Positions 23,059 through 30,934 of a DNA stretch of 64,000 nucleotides are shown here, piece after piece. Origin of the DNA: Halobacterium rubrum (lineage in GTDB: Archaea; Halobacteriota; Halobacteria; Halobacteriales; Halobacteriaceae); contig NZ_JAJQQZ010000005.1 in NCBI RefSeq assembly GCF_021729015.1, positions 62,001-126,000 of the forward strand, given 5' to 3'. How positions within the stretch are numbered: position 1 is the first letter of the stretch; every line of letters starts with the position of its first letter. The notes beneath the pieces are model-generated. The model was not told the DNA's origin. It saw only the letters and a program-made list of their open reading frames with translations, and did not search any database. Position numbers and translations under genes: made by a program.

Positions 23059-24399
23059 ATGGGCGGTGGCAACCGGAAGCCGAGCTCGCAGGAAACGAGT
23101 GAGGCGGACGCCGAGGACTTCTCCAGCCGGTTCACGGACGCTACGGAGGAGACCCAGCAGAACGTCGAAGACTACGACGACGTCGACGAAGATGAAGACG
23201 GCCCGCTCCAGGAGTTCGAGGAGGACAGCGAGGACGGTGGGATTCCTGACTTCGAGGAGTTCCGCAAGGGCGAAGCAAGCCTCCCCAGTGACGACGAGGG
23301 CGAGGACGACGAGGAGGCGGTAGAGTCGACGGATGACGCCGGGGCAGCATCGGCTGGGGCAGCAGCGGGTGGTGGCGCCTCACTGGACGCACCCACACCT
23401 CCATCCGACCCCGAGCAAGAGGCGGAGAGCGGCTCGTCGGGACGGGGGGTTGACCAGTACGACGTCGACGTGCCTGACGAGGTGGTTGACGCCAACGGCG
23501 CCGGCGACTTCGCGACGACGATGTTCTCGAGTGGAGCTGTAGCGGACCGCCACCTCAAAGACCAGGCCGACGGAGAAGTTCGAGCGACCGACCCGGAGGA
23601 TGATGCTGATGGTCGACTCGGGGGTTGGTCGGAGTTTGACGAGGACAACGTCACCCGGTGGCTATCCCTGAAGGCGGCCGGAGGAGAGGCCGGTGTGACG
23701 AAGGACTACATGGAGGTTGCAGAACTGAGGGGGGAGGACGCGGACTCCTATCGGGCGTACCTTACGAACTACGACCACGGCGACAAGCATTCGAGGGCGC
23801 CGGAAATGTGGCAGGCCCACTCTCAGATGGCCGCGTACGCGTTCACGGACTCCCTCGGCGTCCGCGTTCCTGACCATACGTATGACCAGGAAGAGGGATA
23901 CGTCGCTGTTGCAGGTGTCGAGACTCCGAGCAGGGCGTCGACGGAGCCAGCAAAACGTGTACCCCGGGAAGCGGCGGAACAAGTCGACAGTCAGGAGTTC
24001 GTCGACATCATGGCGACTCAGGTCCTGGCTGGTAACGCGGACCTCCACGGGGAGAACGTTCGAATTGGTGAGGATGGCCAGGTCCACTGCATCGACTACG
24101 ACCGAGCCAAACGAGAGTACGGGAGCCTGAAAGATCTGGAGCGGAACTGCCGGAAAGCAAGTCGGACAGCGGAGACGATTGACCGGCGCCGGGACAGCTC
24201 CTTTGATGTGTCGAATGAGGACGTGGTGAGGCGAGCTCAGGAAATTGCCGTGGGACTCGAGGAGTCGGGTGAGACGGAGAGAGTCGTTGAATCGGTAGCC
24301 CAGTACGACCAGGTGTTCAGTGACGAAACGGGTCGGAGGATGGCGGAGCGGATTCGGGTGAACATCGAAGTAGCCGCTGCTTCCGCACGGAAGGAATGA
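23059..24399 (+). CDS. acidic kinase-like protein, 446 aa
   Basis: Residues 1-150 are extremely acidic and low complexity (runs of D, E, S, A). Residues 160-446 form the folded part. The phrase VLAGNADLHGENVRIGEDGQVHCIDYD (322-348 region) has the layout of a HipA or PI-kinase-like catalytic loop (N-x-D-x-H-x-x-N) followed by an I-D metal-binding motif. A lysine-bearing nucleotide loop is not obvious to me, so activity is uncertain. It directly follows the 408-aa protein. It could be a protein or small-molecule kinase acting on that partner. Confidence 0.55.
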   Translation: MGGGNRKPSSQETSEADAEDFSSRFTDATEETQQNVEDYDDVDEDEDGPLQEFEEDSEDGGIPDFEEFRKGEASLPSDDEGEDDEEAVESTDDAGAASAGAAAGGGASLDAPTPPSDPEQEAESGSSGRGVDQYDVDVPDEVVDANGAGDFATTMFSSGAVADRHLKDQADGEVRATDPEDDADGRLGGWSEFDEDNVTRWLSLKAAGGEAGVTKDYMEVAELRGEDADSYRAYLTNYDHGDKHSRAPEMWQAHSQMAAYAFTDSLGVRVPDHTYDQEEGYVAVAGVETPSRASTEPAKRVPREAAEQVDSQEFVDIMATQVLAGNADLHGENVRIGEDGQVHCIDYDRAKREYGSLKDLERNCRKASRTAETIDRRRDSSFDVSNEDVVRRAQEIAVGLEESGETERVVESVAQYDQVFSDETGRRMAERIRVNIEVAAASARKE

Positions 24400-24475
24400 A
24401 CTCGGAAACCTACGACCCCCTGGGACGGCTTAAGTGGGAAGCGGGCGTACATCTGACTACGGAGGCACGTCTACT

Positions 24476-24808
24476 ATGAGCCCGACTCAGACTACGGACG
24501 GCGGCGAGGTGGACCCGAGTGAGGCGATTGGAGTGTACTACCTCGCAGGGGAGGAGTTGACAAAGGACCCGGCGGACCGGACCTACGTGCAGGACGCGCT
24601 CTGGACTCCGGAGGGCTGGGTAGAGACGAGCAACGGTGAGACGGTTGAGGACGCACCGGAGGAGCAGACGCTCGAGGCCTTCGAAGAGTTCTGGGGCGAC
24701 TCCCGCCACTTCTTCGTGTACCGCCCGGACGAGGTTCCGGGCGAGATCGAGGAGTCAGAGCCGGTCGTGTCCGCGGGCGACATCGGCCTGGAAGACGAGA
24801 TCCGCTGA
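24476..24808 (+). CDS. acidic hypothetical protein, 110 aa
   Basis: ATG 24476 has a clear ribosome-binding site (GGAGG at 24461, ten bases upstream) and a TATA-like GGCTTAAGT at 24427, so unlike most genes here it has a leadered transcript. The protein is acidic, with a small alpha/beta core (AIGVYYLAGEEL, TLEAFEEFWGDSRHFFVYRPDE). No motif, no family. Confidence 0.65.
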   Translation: MSPTQTTDGGEVDPSEAIGVYYLAGEELTKDPADRTYVQDALWTPEGWVETSNGETVEDAPEEQTLEAFEEFWGDSRHFFVYRPDEVPGEIEESEPVVSAGDIGLEDEIR

Positions 24809-24976
24809 ATCGGTGGGAGTCGGGCAGTAAACTTATTGTCGTGTATTCGGTACTCTCAGATGGGTTTGGGAGTCATCTCCCCCGCTTTCGGGGTGGTGAC
24901 CTCCTTTGACGTAATTGCGTAGCCGTGCGTCTGTTCTCGGGTTGGTTAGACGGCCACGAGACTAACGACAACCATA

Positions 24977-25018
24977 CCGGCAGTCTTGTATGCAATAGGT
25001 TAAGTGAGTGTGGTCCTT
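24977..25018 (+). promoter_or_regulatory. promoter cassette 18
   Basis: CCGGCA 24977, TATGCAATAG, GTTAAGT and GGTCCTTA 25012, with 23 bases between the first and third boxes. ATG at 25027 without the GGCAC box. Confidence 0.75.
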
Positions 25019-25026
25019 AGGGGTAA

Positions 25027-25161
25027 ATGGAGTCAGAGATGACTCCCAAACCCACGAGGAACCAACTCAAGTACGCCCGATTGGTGTTGGAGGTCGTCTC
25101 CCTCACAATCGGCATCGTACTTGGGACGGTAAAACTCGCACGAGCGGTCGGCCTCATCTGA
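25027..25161 (+). CDS. single-helix membrane peptide, 44 aa
   Basis: ATG 25027 to TGA 25159-25161. A basic, polar N-terminus (MESEMTPKPTRNQLKYAR) is followed by one hydrophobic helix, residues 19-35 (LVLEVVSLTIGIVLGTV), and a short basic end. It has a proper cassette in front, so it is likely expressed. A GC hairpin (25173-25188) follows within 12 bases. Role unknown; membrane peptides of this size include toxin-like and regulatory ones. Confidence 0.6.
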   Translation: MESEMTPKPTRNQLKYARLVLEVVSLTIGIVLGTVKLARAVGLI

Positions 25162-25172
25162 GGCCGGAATCT

Positions 25173-25188
25173 CCCCGATTTATCGGGG
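25173..25188. terminator. short GC hairpin after the 44-aa gene
   Basis: CCCCGATTTATCGGGG can fold as a 5-7 bp stem. There is no clear T run after it, so terminator function is a guess. Confidence 0.25.
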
Positions 25189-25258
25189 CTACGAGACTGT
25201 GGGTGGATACTTGCAGCCGGCATTTATCTGCCGGGCTGCCGTAGAGCGAGGTAACACC

Positions 25259-25483
25259 ATGTCAGAGGCACGGTCCACCGACACCGTCGACGACGCAGGC
25301 CAGAGAGGCCGACAGAGTCACGGCGTCGTCTCGCTCGCGGTCTTGTTCGCCGCAGTGTTCGCGATCCCCGCTCTCGAGGCGGCGGGCTACGAACGCGCGT
25401 CGGCAGGTGTTGCGGCTGCAGTCGTCCTGGTCGGCGCGGTTTTCCTCACTCGGCGAGTTTGCGAGTTCGTAGCAACGTCGTAG
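25259..25483 (+). CDS. two-helix membrane protein, 74 aa
   Basis: ATG 25259, with GCGAGGTAA as a possible ribosome-binding site nine bases upstream. Polar residues 1-21, then hydrophobic helices at 23-40 (VVSLAVLFAAVFAIPALEA) and 47-64 (SAGVAAAVVLVGAVFLTR). It follows the single-helix peptide by about 100 bases. No family recognised. Confidence 0.65.
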   Translation: MSEARSTDTVDDAGQRGRQSHGVVSLAVLFAAVFAIPALEAAGYERASAGVAAAVVLVGAVFLTRRVCEFVATS

Positions 25484-25505
25484 CAATCCAACCGCCCATA
25501 TACTA

Positions 25506-25548
25506 CCGGCGCGGCTGTATGCAAAAACTTAAGTTAGCACGGTCCTTT
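25506..25548 (+). promoter_or_regulatory. promoter cassette 19
   Basis: CCGGCG 25506, TATGCAAAAA, CTTAAGT and GGTCCTTT 25541. ATG at 25558 in ATATGGCACGTTCC. Confidence 0.85.
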
Positions 25549-25557
25549 CTAACGAAT

Positions 25558-25863
25558 ATGGCACGTTCCCCTACCGAAGGAGCCGCAGAACCCACAGAGA
25601 GCATCCTCGAAACCCTCCACATCCCAGACGTCTGGTCACGCAACCGCGAGGAAGAAGCTCGAGCAGAGATGCTCGCGATCTACGAGCACGACGAGAAACC
25701 GATTGATGTCGCGGTATCCGAGGAAGTCCAGCTTCCAGGCACGGCGTGGACGGTCGGCCTGGATTCAGAACCAGGGGCAGACGTCGAGGAGCGGTTTGCT
25801 GAGTGCGATGGCCGGAGAGAAGCCCTCCAGCGGGCGGAAGACTGGTTGAACGCCTACGAGTAA
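25558..25863 (+). CDS. hypothetical protein, 101 aa
   Basis: Cassette ATG, MARSPTEGAAEPTES. Residues 18-101: a helix (REEEARAEMLAIYEHD), then strands (PIDVAVSEEVQLP, TAWTVGLDSEPG) and a C-terminal helix (ALQRAEDWLNAYE). The beta-then-helix end is like other small proteins in this window (63111, 46206). Single-gene unit. Function unknown. Confidence 0.7.
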   Translation: MARSPTEGAAEPTESILETLHIPDVWSRNREEEARAEMLAIYEHDEKPIDVAVSEEVQLPGTAWTVGLDSEPGADVEERFAECDGRREALQRAEDWLNAYE

Positions 25864-25946
25864 GGCGTTCCGAGTGCGTTTTCTCGGTGTTCTGATTCAA
25901 TGCTTAGTGACAAATAATTACTTTGCGAGTATTGAGACTATATAAA

Positions 25947-25989
25947 CGGCGGATTTATGTGCAAAAGAATTAAGTCGCTGACGTACCTC
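25947..25989 (+). promoter_or_regulatory. promoter cassette 20, divergent (TFB gene)
   Basis: CGGCGG, TGTGCAAAAGA and ATTAAGT are kept, but the fourth box is CGTACCTC instead of GGTCCCTT. An AT-rich stretch with TATATAA (25939) lies upstream. The downstream spacer differs too (CACCACCACCTGAAC). ATG at 26004. Confidence 0.7.
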
Positions 25990-26003
25990 ACCACCACCTG
26001 AAC

Positions 26004-27554
26004 ATGGCACGTTCCGAGACCCAGTCCCAGTCTGTTAACCTACAGGCCCGGGATGGAAACGACGGCAGTTCCGGTCGTCTCGTCGACGCCCAGACGGACC
26101 AGAACGGCGAAGAAACCACGTCTACCGGCGAGAAAACGCGCTCAGAGTGCGACGAGTGCGGTGGCGCCCTCGTAACCTACACAGACGAGGTCCGCTGCGG
26201 CGACTGTGGCCTCGTTCACGAAGAGCAGCGAGTCGACCACGGAGCAGAGTGGCGAGGCTGCATCGCCCGTTCCGAGGGTGAAACGGGGCAGAACCTCGTT
26301 CGGTGCAACGGCGGTTCCCGGAACCCGACTGTCCACGACCACGGACTCGGCTCCGAGATCGGCTACGACGGAGGGGGCAACGCGCAGCTCTCCCGGATGC
26401 GGAAAATGAACCAGCGCCACAAGTTCGAGAGCAAGGCCGAACGCAACCTGGGCTTCGCCTTCGGAGAGGTGAAACGCGTGACGTCCGCGCTGGACCTCGG
26501 CTACCAGGTCCAGGAACGCGCCTGCTCGATCCTCCGGAACGCACAGGAAGAGGGTGCGTTCAAAGGCGACACCATCGAGGAGCTCGTCGGCGGGAGCGTC
26601 TACGCTGCCTGTCGCGAACTCTCGCTCGCGCGCCTGCCTGAGGAAATTGCAGAGGTGCTCCGGTACACGGCCGCCGACACGCAGGGCGACTTCGGCGTGT
26701 CGAAGGCTATCCAGAACGCCTACGGGAAGCTCTGTCGGACGCTCGGCCTGGGTATTGCACCGCTGAAGCCAGCCGACCACATCCCCCGCGCAGCCCAGGA
26801 ACTCGAGTTGGACAAAGAGACGCGGGCGTACGCGCTCACCCTCGCTCGCCACATCGAGGACGCAGAGGGGTTCGTCGGCACTGGCCGTTCTCCGAGTGGG
26901 ATGGCCGCCGGCTGCATCTACTACGCGACGCAGCAGGTCGGCTCGTTCATCTCGCAGACGGAGGTCAGCGAGGCTGCCAACGTCTCCGCGAAGACCTCCC
27001 GAGACACCTACAAGGACCTCGACGAGCTCGATTCGCTCCCGCCCGCTCCCCAGCCTGACGAGGAAGAGTCCACGACCGAGTCGGCCAGCCCGGAGCCGGC
27101 GTCGACGAGCTCGTCGGTCGAGGCCGACCAGGTCGAAGCCGAGTCTGTCGAGCCAGCGCCAGCCGCAACCGAGACGGCGGGCGCGGGTGCCACAGACCTT
27201 CAGGTCGAGGACGGCCAGGCGGCGTCCGTCCCCTCGGAGGCCACGACCTCCGCAAGCAACTCTGTGGTGGCACAGGCCGACGAGTCGACAGCCACAGCCT
27301 CCCCACACGGGGGCGATCAGGAGATGGGGTACATCCAGGAGGAGCTTCCTGGACCTCGGGACGACGTCGACGTCGAAGCAGACCCGCCCATGAAGGAGGA
27401 ACCACGGGAGGGTTCGCCCCCGTCTGCCGACGAGGTCAGCCATCGCGGTGCGAGCACAGAACAGACCTATCTCTGGGAGTACGACACGAGACGGTCGGTG
27501 TCGCCGGAGTCTGATTCCAGTCCAGACGCAACGGTGGCTGGTGCGGATACCTAG
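26004..27554 (+). CDS. tfb: transcription initiation factor B (TFIIB family) with long tail, 516 aa
   Basis: Cassette ATG, MARSETQSQS. Zinc ribbon CDEC...CGDC at residues 49-68, B-finger region with AEWR (81-84), then two cyclin-like repeats, about 145-235 (NLGFAFGEVKRVTSALDL onward) and 245-340 (AAQELELDKETRAYALTLARHIEDA, GMAAGCIYYATQQVGSFISQTEVSEAANVS). A typical archaeal TFB is about 300-330 aa; here an acidic, low-complexity tail of some 165 residues (350-516) follows. It recruits RNA polymerase at BRE/TATA promoters. Its own promoter is a variant cassette, which fits a specialised factor for the element's genes, though this is inference. Confidence 0.9.
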   Translation: MARSETQSQSVNLQARDGNDGSSGRLVDAQTDQNGEETTSTGEKTRSECDECGGALVTYTDEVRCGDCGLVHEEQRVDHGAEWRGCIARSEGETGQNLVRCNGGSRNPTVHDHGLGSEIGYDGGGNAQLSRMRKMNQRHKFESKAERNLGFAFGEVKRVTSALDLGYQVQERACSILRNAQEEGAFKGDTIEELVGGSVYAACRELSLARLPEEIAEVLRYTAADTQGDFGVSKAIQNAYGKLCRTLGLGIAPLKPADHIPRAAQELELDKETRAYALTLARHIEDAEGFVGTGRSPSGMAAGCIYYATQQVGSFISQTEVSEAANVSAKTSRDTYKDLDELDSLPPAPQPDEEESTTESASPEPASTSSSVEADQVEAESVEPAPAATETAGAGATDLQVEDGQAASVPSEATTSASNSVVAQADESTATASPHGGDQEMGYIQEELPGPRDDVDVEADPPMKEEPREGSPPSADEVSHRGASTEQTYLWEYDTRRSVSPESDSSPDATVAGADT

Positions 27555-27652
27555 CCGCGGTAGGGCGTCGGGACAAGCGGCATCTGGGCCCGAGAGGTTG
27601 GCATCGGTGTTGAGAGCCCCTACTGAGGAGCCCGAACCGCAACACAACATAC

Positions 27653-27695
27653 CCGGCGTATTTGTATGCAAAGGCTTAAGTCAGTGGGGCCCTTT
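27653..27695 (+). promoter_or_regulatory. promoter cassette 21
   Basis: CCGGCG 27653, TATGCAAAGG, CTTAAGT and GGCCCTTT 27688. ATG at 27705 (ATATGGCACGTTCC). Confidence 0.85.
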
Positions 27696-27704
27696 CCTTC
27701 GCAT

Positions 27705-28118
27705 ATGGCACGTTCCGAGACAGATTCCACAACCGAGGCGTCGAACGACCACAACCACCGTCCGGGGACATTCGCCCGCCTGGCCCCAGAGTCGGAGATA
27801 GTCTGCATCGTCGATACCCCAGATGCCACTGCCGGCGACTACGAGATCGACGAGCTCGCCGGACGGACGGTCGCGGAGGCGAACGCAGACAACCCCCAGG
27901 TCTCCCCGGAGGACGACGTGGTCGAGGTCGTGTTCCCGAGCTCGGTCAACTACTATGCGGAGTCACTGAACCGGCTGGACGGGTGGACGCCCAGTTCGCT
28001 CGCCGGGATGCAGGTGGCCGGGTCTCTGGAGGAGACGCCGGTGACGGTGTACGCCTACCCGGCGTCGCTGATCGAGCCGACCCCCGCGAACGTGGGCGGC
28101 CAGGAGACTTCCCGGTGA
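27705..28118 (+). CDS. hypothetical protein, 137 aa
   Basis: Cassette ATG, MARSETDSTTEAS. The first 28 residues are polar. Residues 32-120 look like an alpha/beta domain with strands (SEIVCIVDTPDA, VVEVVFPSSVNYYA, TPVTVYAYPASLIEP) and a helix (GRTVAEANADN). The first gene of a unit that continues with a 28-codon ORF and a 123-aa protein. No family recognised. Confidence 0.65.
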   Translation: MARSETDSTTEASNDHNHRPGTFARLAPESEIVCIVDTPDATAGDYEIDELAGRTVAEANADNPQVSPEDDVVEVVFPSSVNYYAESLNRLDGWTPSSLAGMQVAGSLEETPVTVYAYPASLIEPTPANVGGQETSR

Positions 28119-28125
28119 GCGCGTA

Positions 28126-28212
28126 ATGAACGGGAGTCGACTGCAGTCCATAGCGGCGGCTCTGCCGGGAGTCCAGGACGGCGAGCGCAGCGGTCGCAGG
28201 GGTGGGAGGTGA
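28126..28212 (+). CDS. possible 28-aa ORF in operon
   Basis: ATG 28126 eight bases after the previous stop; the frame ends at TGA 28210-28212. The end contains the GGGAGGTGA that serves as ribosome-binding site for the next gene. Basic, glycine- and arginine-rich. It may be real, or only a spacer with an open frame. Confidence 0.25.
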   Translation: MNGSRLQSIAAALPGVQDGERSGRRGGR

Positions 28213-28219
28213 CCGCCAG

Positions 28220-28591
28220 ATGCCGCCCTCTGACGACGAGGACTCCGAGCGCCCTCCCGAGAGTGGCCGGCTGGACCCCGAGGAGCTCGTCACGTACACG
28301 GGTGGAGACTACGTGCGGGTCAGCACGGAGGACACCGATGCAGAGGTCTCCCGAGCGGAGCACGACGTCGGCGACGGCGATCTCTACTGTGTCACGCAGG
28401 TCGCGTATCGGAGCGAGATTCCGGACCTCGTCGTGAAGCCGGTGTCAGCGGTGGGCGAGTGGCCGGAGGAGGATGTGCCGTCGTTCGTGATCCTGGCGAC
28501 GGAGTACGGTGTGGCGCTCGCGAAGGAGGGGGATGCGGTGCTCGAGTTCGTCCAGCCCGTCGACGAGCTCACCCTGGTCGAGACCGAGTAG
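28220..28591 (+). CDS. hypothetical protein, 123 aa
   Basis: ATG 28220 with a strong ribosome-binding site (GGGAGGTGA, 28204-28212). Acidic N-terminus of 25 residues, then an all-beta-looking domain (ELVTYTGGDYVRVSTED, DLYCVTQVAYRSEIPDLVVKPV, SFVILATEYGVALAKEGDAVLEFVQP). The internal ribosome-binding site marks it as an operon gene. Function unknown. Confidence 0.65.
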   Translation: MPPSDDEDSERPPESGRLDPEELVTYTGGDYVRVSTEDTDAEVSRAEHDVGDGDLYCVTQVAYRSEIPDLVVKPVSAVGEWPEEDVPSFVILATEYGVALAKEGDAVLEFVQPVDELTLVETE

Positions 28592-28610
28592 CCACACCAC
28601 TGCTATCATC

Positions 28611-28654
28611 CCGGCGTTACTGTATGCAAAAAGGTTAAGTGTGGGCGGTCCCTT
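28611..28654 (+). promoter_or_regulatory. promoter cassette 22
   Basis: CCGGCG 28611, TATGCAAAAAG, GTTAAGT and GGTCCCTT 28647. Spacer ACCACAAAACAGACG as in cassette 5. ATG 28670 opens a leader ORF. Confidence 0.9.
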
Positions 28655-28669
28655 ACCACAAAACAGACG

Positions 28670-28744
28670 ATGGCACCCAAGACCCCCACCGAGACGCGAC
28701 CCATTCCCGCATACGACCAGACTGCCCGGACGCGGCACCACTAA
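28670..28744 (+). CDS. cassette leader ORF, 24 aa
   Basis: The cassette start box ATGGCACCC opens 24 codons (MAPKTPTETRPIPAYDQ...), ending at TAA 28742-28744, seven bases before the ATG of the main gene. Proline- and threonine-rich, like the fused N-termini elsewhere. Confidence 0.45.
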   Translation: MAPKTPTETRPIPAYDQTARTRHH

Positions 28745-28751
28745 CAGCGCC

Positions 28752-30278
28752 ATGTCGCTCTCAGCATTCCTCGGAGACGACGGCGCCGCCAACACAACGG
28801 CTCCGGACGCACAGCCGACCGCCGCGCAGGCCACGAGCCCGACGGCTGGGTCGGCTGTCGGCGAGCTCGCCCCGGGCGACGTGGTATTCTTCAGCCACCA
28901 GCATGTCCACGCGCTGCTCCGCGAGGCAGGCGACTACTCCGACGACGCGGCCGACGCCCCTCTCCGACCGGTTCGCATGGACATCGAGTGGCTGGACGGT
29001 TACTCGGTCGGCGGCCGGACCCGTAACGTCCGCCGCGAGGACCTCGAGGCGCTCGCGGCTGACGGCAAGGTCCGCCTCATCGCCGAAGGGGTCGCCAACC
29101 GACACTCCCGCTGGGCGGCGACGGGAGCCCGCCACCCCGACCAACACGCGCAGGACCAGCCAGTCGAGCCGAAGCCCCGGGTACGAGCAGACAAGACGAC
29201 CTTCACCCGGGAGTTTTCCCGTGACCGCGTGAACGGGTTTCTCCGGCATCCTGTCGTCGACCACAAACACGGCCGAGTGGCGAAGGCCAAGGCGATGTTC
29301 ACGGCACGACGGCCGGACGACGAACTCTCCGCGGTCGCGACCGTGAACGTCCCAAACGCTCGGCAGGCCTGCGACCGCCACACCGTCGAGATCACGCGGT
29401 ACGCGAGCCATCCTGAGGACGCCGTCGACCGAGATGCCCTCCCGAACAACACCGGGACGCGGATGCTCGCCCGAATCTATGAGTGGGCCGCCCTGGAAGG
29501 GTTCGAGAACGTCCGTGCCCTGGCTGGCACCGACGGCAATGACGGCGGCATCTATCAGGGCGCGAACTTCCAGAACGACGGCACAGCGTGCTCGACAGGG
29601 TCGCACAACCGAAATGGCCGGTCGAACCACGACCACACTCGCGAGCTCACGAGGTACCTCCGGTCGGTCGACGTCGACGGGGAGGACGGTTCCCCGGGCG
29701 TTCCCCGCCGGGTCGAGGGACGGCTTGGCAACGGGCCCGGCGGCACGGTGACGGCCCAGGCGGGCCTGGCGTCGTTCTCCGGGTACGACGGGGACGCACG
29801 GCCGGCCGAGTTCGGTTTCGTCCGCGAGGATGTCACGGACACCAAGTTCGCACGGGACGACGCTCACGCGCCGTACAGCGGGCGAGCACGCGACCTCTTC
29901 GCGGCCGAGGGGCGAGACGGTGCCCGGGAGGCGCTGGCCGGCGAGGCGACCGGGCGCGGTCGGTACGCGCCGGCAGCCGTGTTCGGGGCCGACGTGGACG
30001 GGACGCTGGTGGCGGCGCTGGCGGTCACGGGCAACCCGCGGTCGCCGTACAGCGAGGCCCGGGTGCTCGAGTACGCGAGTCGAGAGACGGCGTTCCCCGG
30101 CGCGACAGCCCGGTGGTTGCTGACGCGAGCACGCGACTGGGCGGAGTTGGAGGGGTACGACGTGATGGCGGTCCCGGAGGGTGTGTTCTCCGCGACGGAC
30201 GGTGTCCAGTCGTCTCTCCCCGCTGGTCTGGGGTTCGAGGCGGTCGAGGGTGGAGGCTACCGGATGCTGTTCGGCTAA
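28752..30278 (+). CDS. tandem GNAT / Mom-like acetyltransferase, 508 aa
   Basis: ATG 28752 after the leader. Residues 40-120 are a small beta domain (LAPGDVVFFSHQHVHALLRE). Residues 155-300 are GNAT-like: strands (DDELSAVATVNVPN, HTVEITRYASHP), a helix after NNTGTRMLARIYEWAALEG, and the loop GGIYQGANFQNDG at about 264-276, as in the phage Mu Mom family. A second GNAT-like unit lies at 375-508 (FGADVDGTLVAALAVTGNP, LLTRARDWAELEGYDVMAVP, GLGFEAVEGGGYRMLFG). Mom modifies adenine in DNA; the substrate here is not proven. Neighbouring methyltransferases favour a DNA-modification role. Confidence 0.65.
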   Translation: MSLSAFLGDDGAANTTAPDAQPTAAQATSPTAGSAVGELAPGDVVFFSHQHVHALLREAGDYSDDAADAPLRPVRMDIEWLDGYSVGGRTRNVRREDLEALAADGKVRLIAEGVANRHSRWAATGARHPDQHAQDQPVEPKPRVRADKTTFTREFSRDRVNGFLRHPVVDHKHGRVAKAKAMFTARRPDDELSAVATVNVPNARQACDRHTVEITRYASHPEDAVDRDALPNNTGTRMLARIYEWAALEGFENVRALAGTDGNDGGIYQGANFQNDGTACSTGSHNRNGRSNHDHTRELTRYLRSVDVDGEDGSPGVPRRVEGRLGNGPGGTVTAQAGLASFSGYDGDARPAEFGFVREDVTDTKFARDDAHAPYSGRARDLFAAEGRDGAREALAGEATGRGRYAPAAVFGADVDGTLVAALAVTGNPRSPYSEARVLEYASRETAFPGATARWLLTRARDWAELEGYDVMAVPEGVFSATDGVQSSLPAGLGFEAVEGGGYRMLFG

Positions 30279-30296
30279 CGGAACCCGCCCACACAC

Positions 30297-30339
30297 CCGG
30301 CGCGTTAGTATGCAAAAGCTTAAGTCGGGCCGGTCCCTT
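30297..30339 (+). promoter_or_regulatory. promoter cassette 23
   Basis: CCGGCG 30297, TATGCAAAAG, CTTAAGT and GGTCCCTT 30332, then ACGTTCGAGTGTACGATGG. ATG 30355 opens a leader ORF. Confidence 0.9.
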
Positions 30340-30354
30340 ACGTTCGAGTGTACG

Positions 30355-30408
30355 ATGGCTCAACTCCAAGACGACAACCGACCGCGCCTGCACGGAGGCC
30401 AGAAATGA
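30355..30408 (+). CDS. cassette leader ORF, 17 aa
   Basis: Seventeen codons (MAQLQDDNRPRLHGGQK) from the cassette ATG to TGA 30406-30408, which overlaps the ATG of the main gene as ATGA. The overlap is the same coupling used between adjacent genes of the element. Confidence 0.5.
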   Translation: MAQLQDDNRPRLHGGQK

Positions 30409-30773
30409 ACACGACCGCCGACCCCTCGGCCGACTTCGGGCTTCAGGGAGGTGCCTACATGACGCGACGAGAGCTCGTCGACACCGCCCCACGCCCCGAG
30501 GAGATGGTCGCGCAGATGGGGATTGAGGTCGGGGATGTCATCCAGGACACGGAGGATGGGGTCTGCCACGTCGTTACCGACTTCTCCAACTACGGCGAGC
30601 ATGGGTCTATCCTGTTGGACTCCCCGACGGCGTCGAACGTCGACGAGCTCGAGGAGGGCGGGATTTCAGCGACCCTCACTGACTACTACGCGAAGTGGCG
30701 GCGAGGCACCCTCATCCAGCGCGCTCACTGGGAAAACTGGCCGACCACGGTAACGGGCGCGGGCAGCCACTGA
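30405..30773 (+). CDS. hypothetical protein with YxxWRRG domain, 122 aa
   Basis: ATG 30405 overlaps the leader stop. Residues 35-110 match the small domain seen in the protein at 15278: VGDVIQDTEDG, a strand VCHVVTDFSNYGEHGSILLDSP, and LTDYYAKWRRGTLIQ. This is probably a beta-barrel-like fold present in paralogues. No enzymatic motif. Confidence 0.7.
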   Translation: MNTTADPSADFGLQGGAYMTRRELVDTAPRPEEMVAQMGIEVGDVIQDTEDGVCHVVTDFSNYGEHGSILLDSPTASNVDELEEGGISATLTDYYAKWRRGTLIQRAHWENWPTTVTGAGSH

Positions 30774-30875
30774 CTGCCAGAATCGTCGACGGTTTCACCG
30801 CAGCGGGGTGGCCGTGGCCGCGGTGTTCTCGTCCAGTTCCGCTTCTGGCGAACCGCCCACCCCACGGCAATATAC

Positions 30876-30919
30876 CCGGCGCGTTAGTATGCAAAAGCTT
30901 TAATTCGCCCCGGTCCCTT
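30876..30919 (+). promoter_or_regulatory. promoter cassette 24
   Basis: CCGGCG 30876, TATGCAAAAGC, TTTAATT and GGTCCCTT 30912. Nearly identical to cassette 23 through the spacer and start box. ATG at 30935. Confidence 0.9.
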
Positions 30920-30934
30920 ACGTTCGAGTGTACG

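Noticed and set aside
28761-30296. 511-codon minus-strand frame opposite the tandem GNAT gene
   Set aside because: Arginine/valine-rich shadow of a clear plus-strand gene with leader and cassette.
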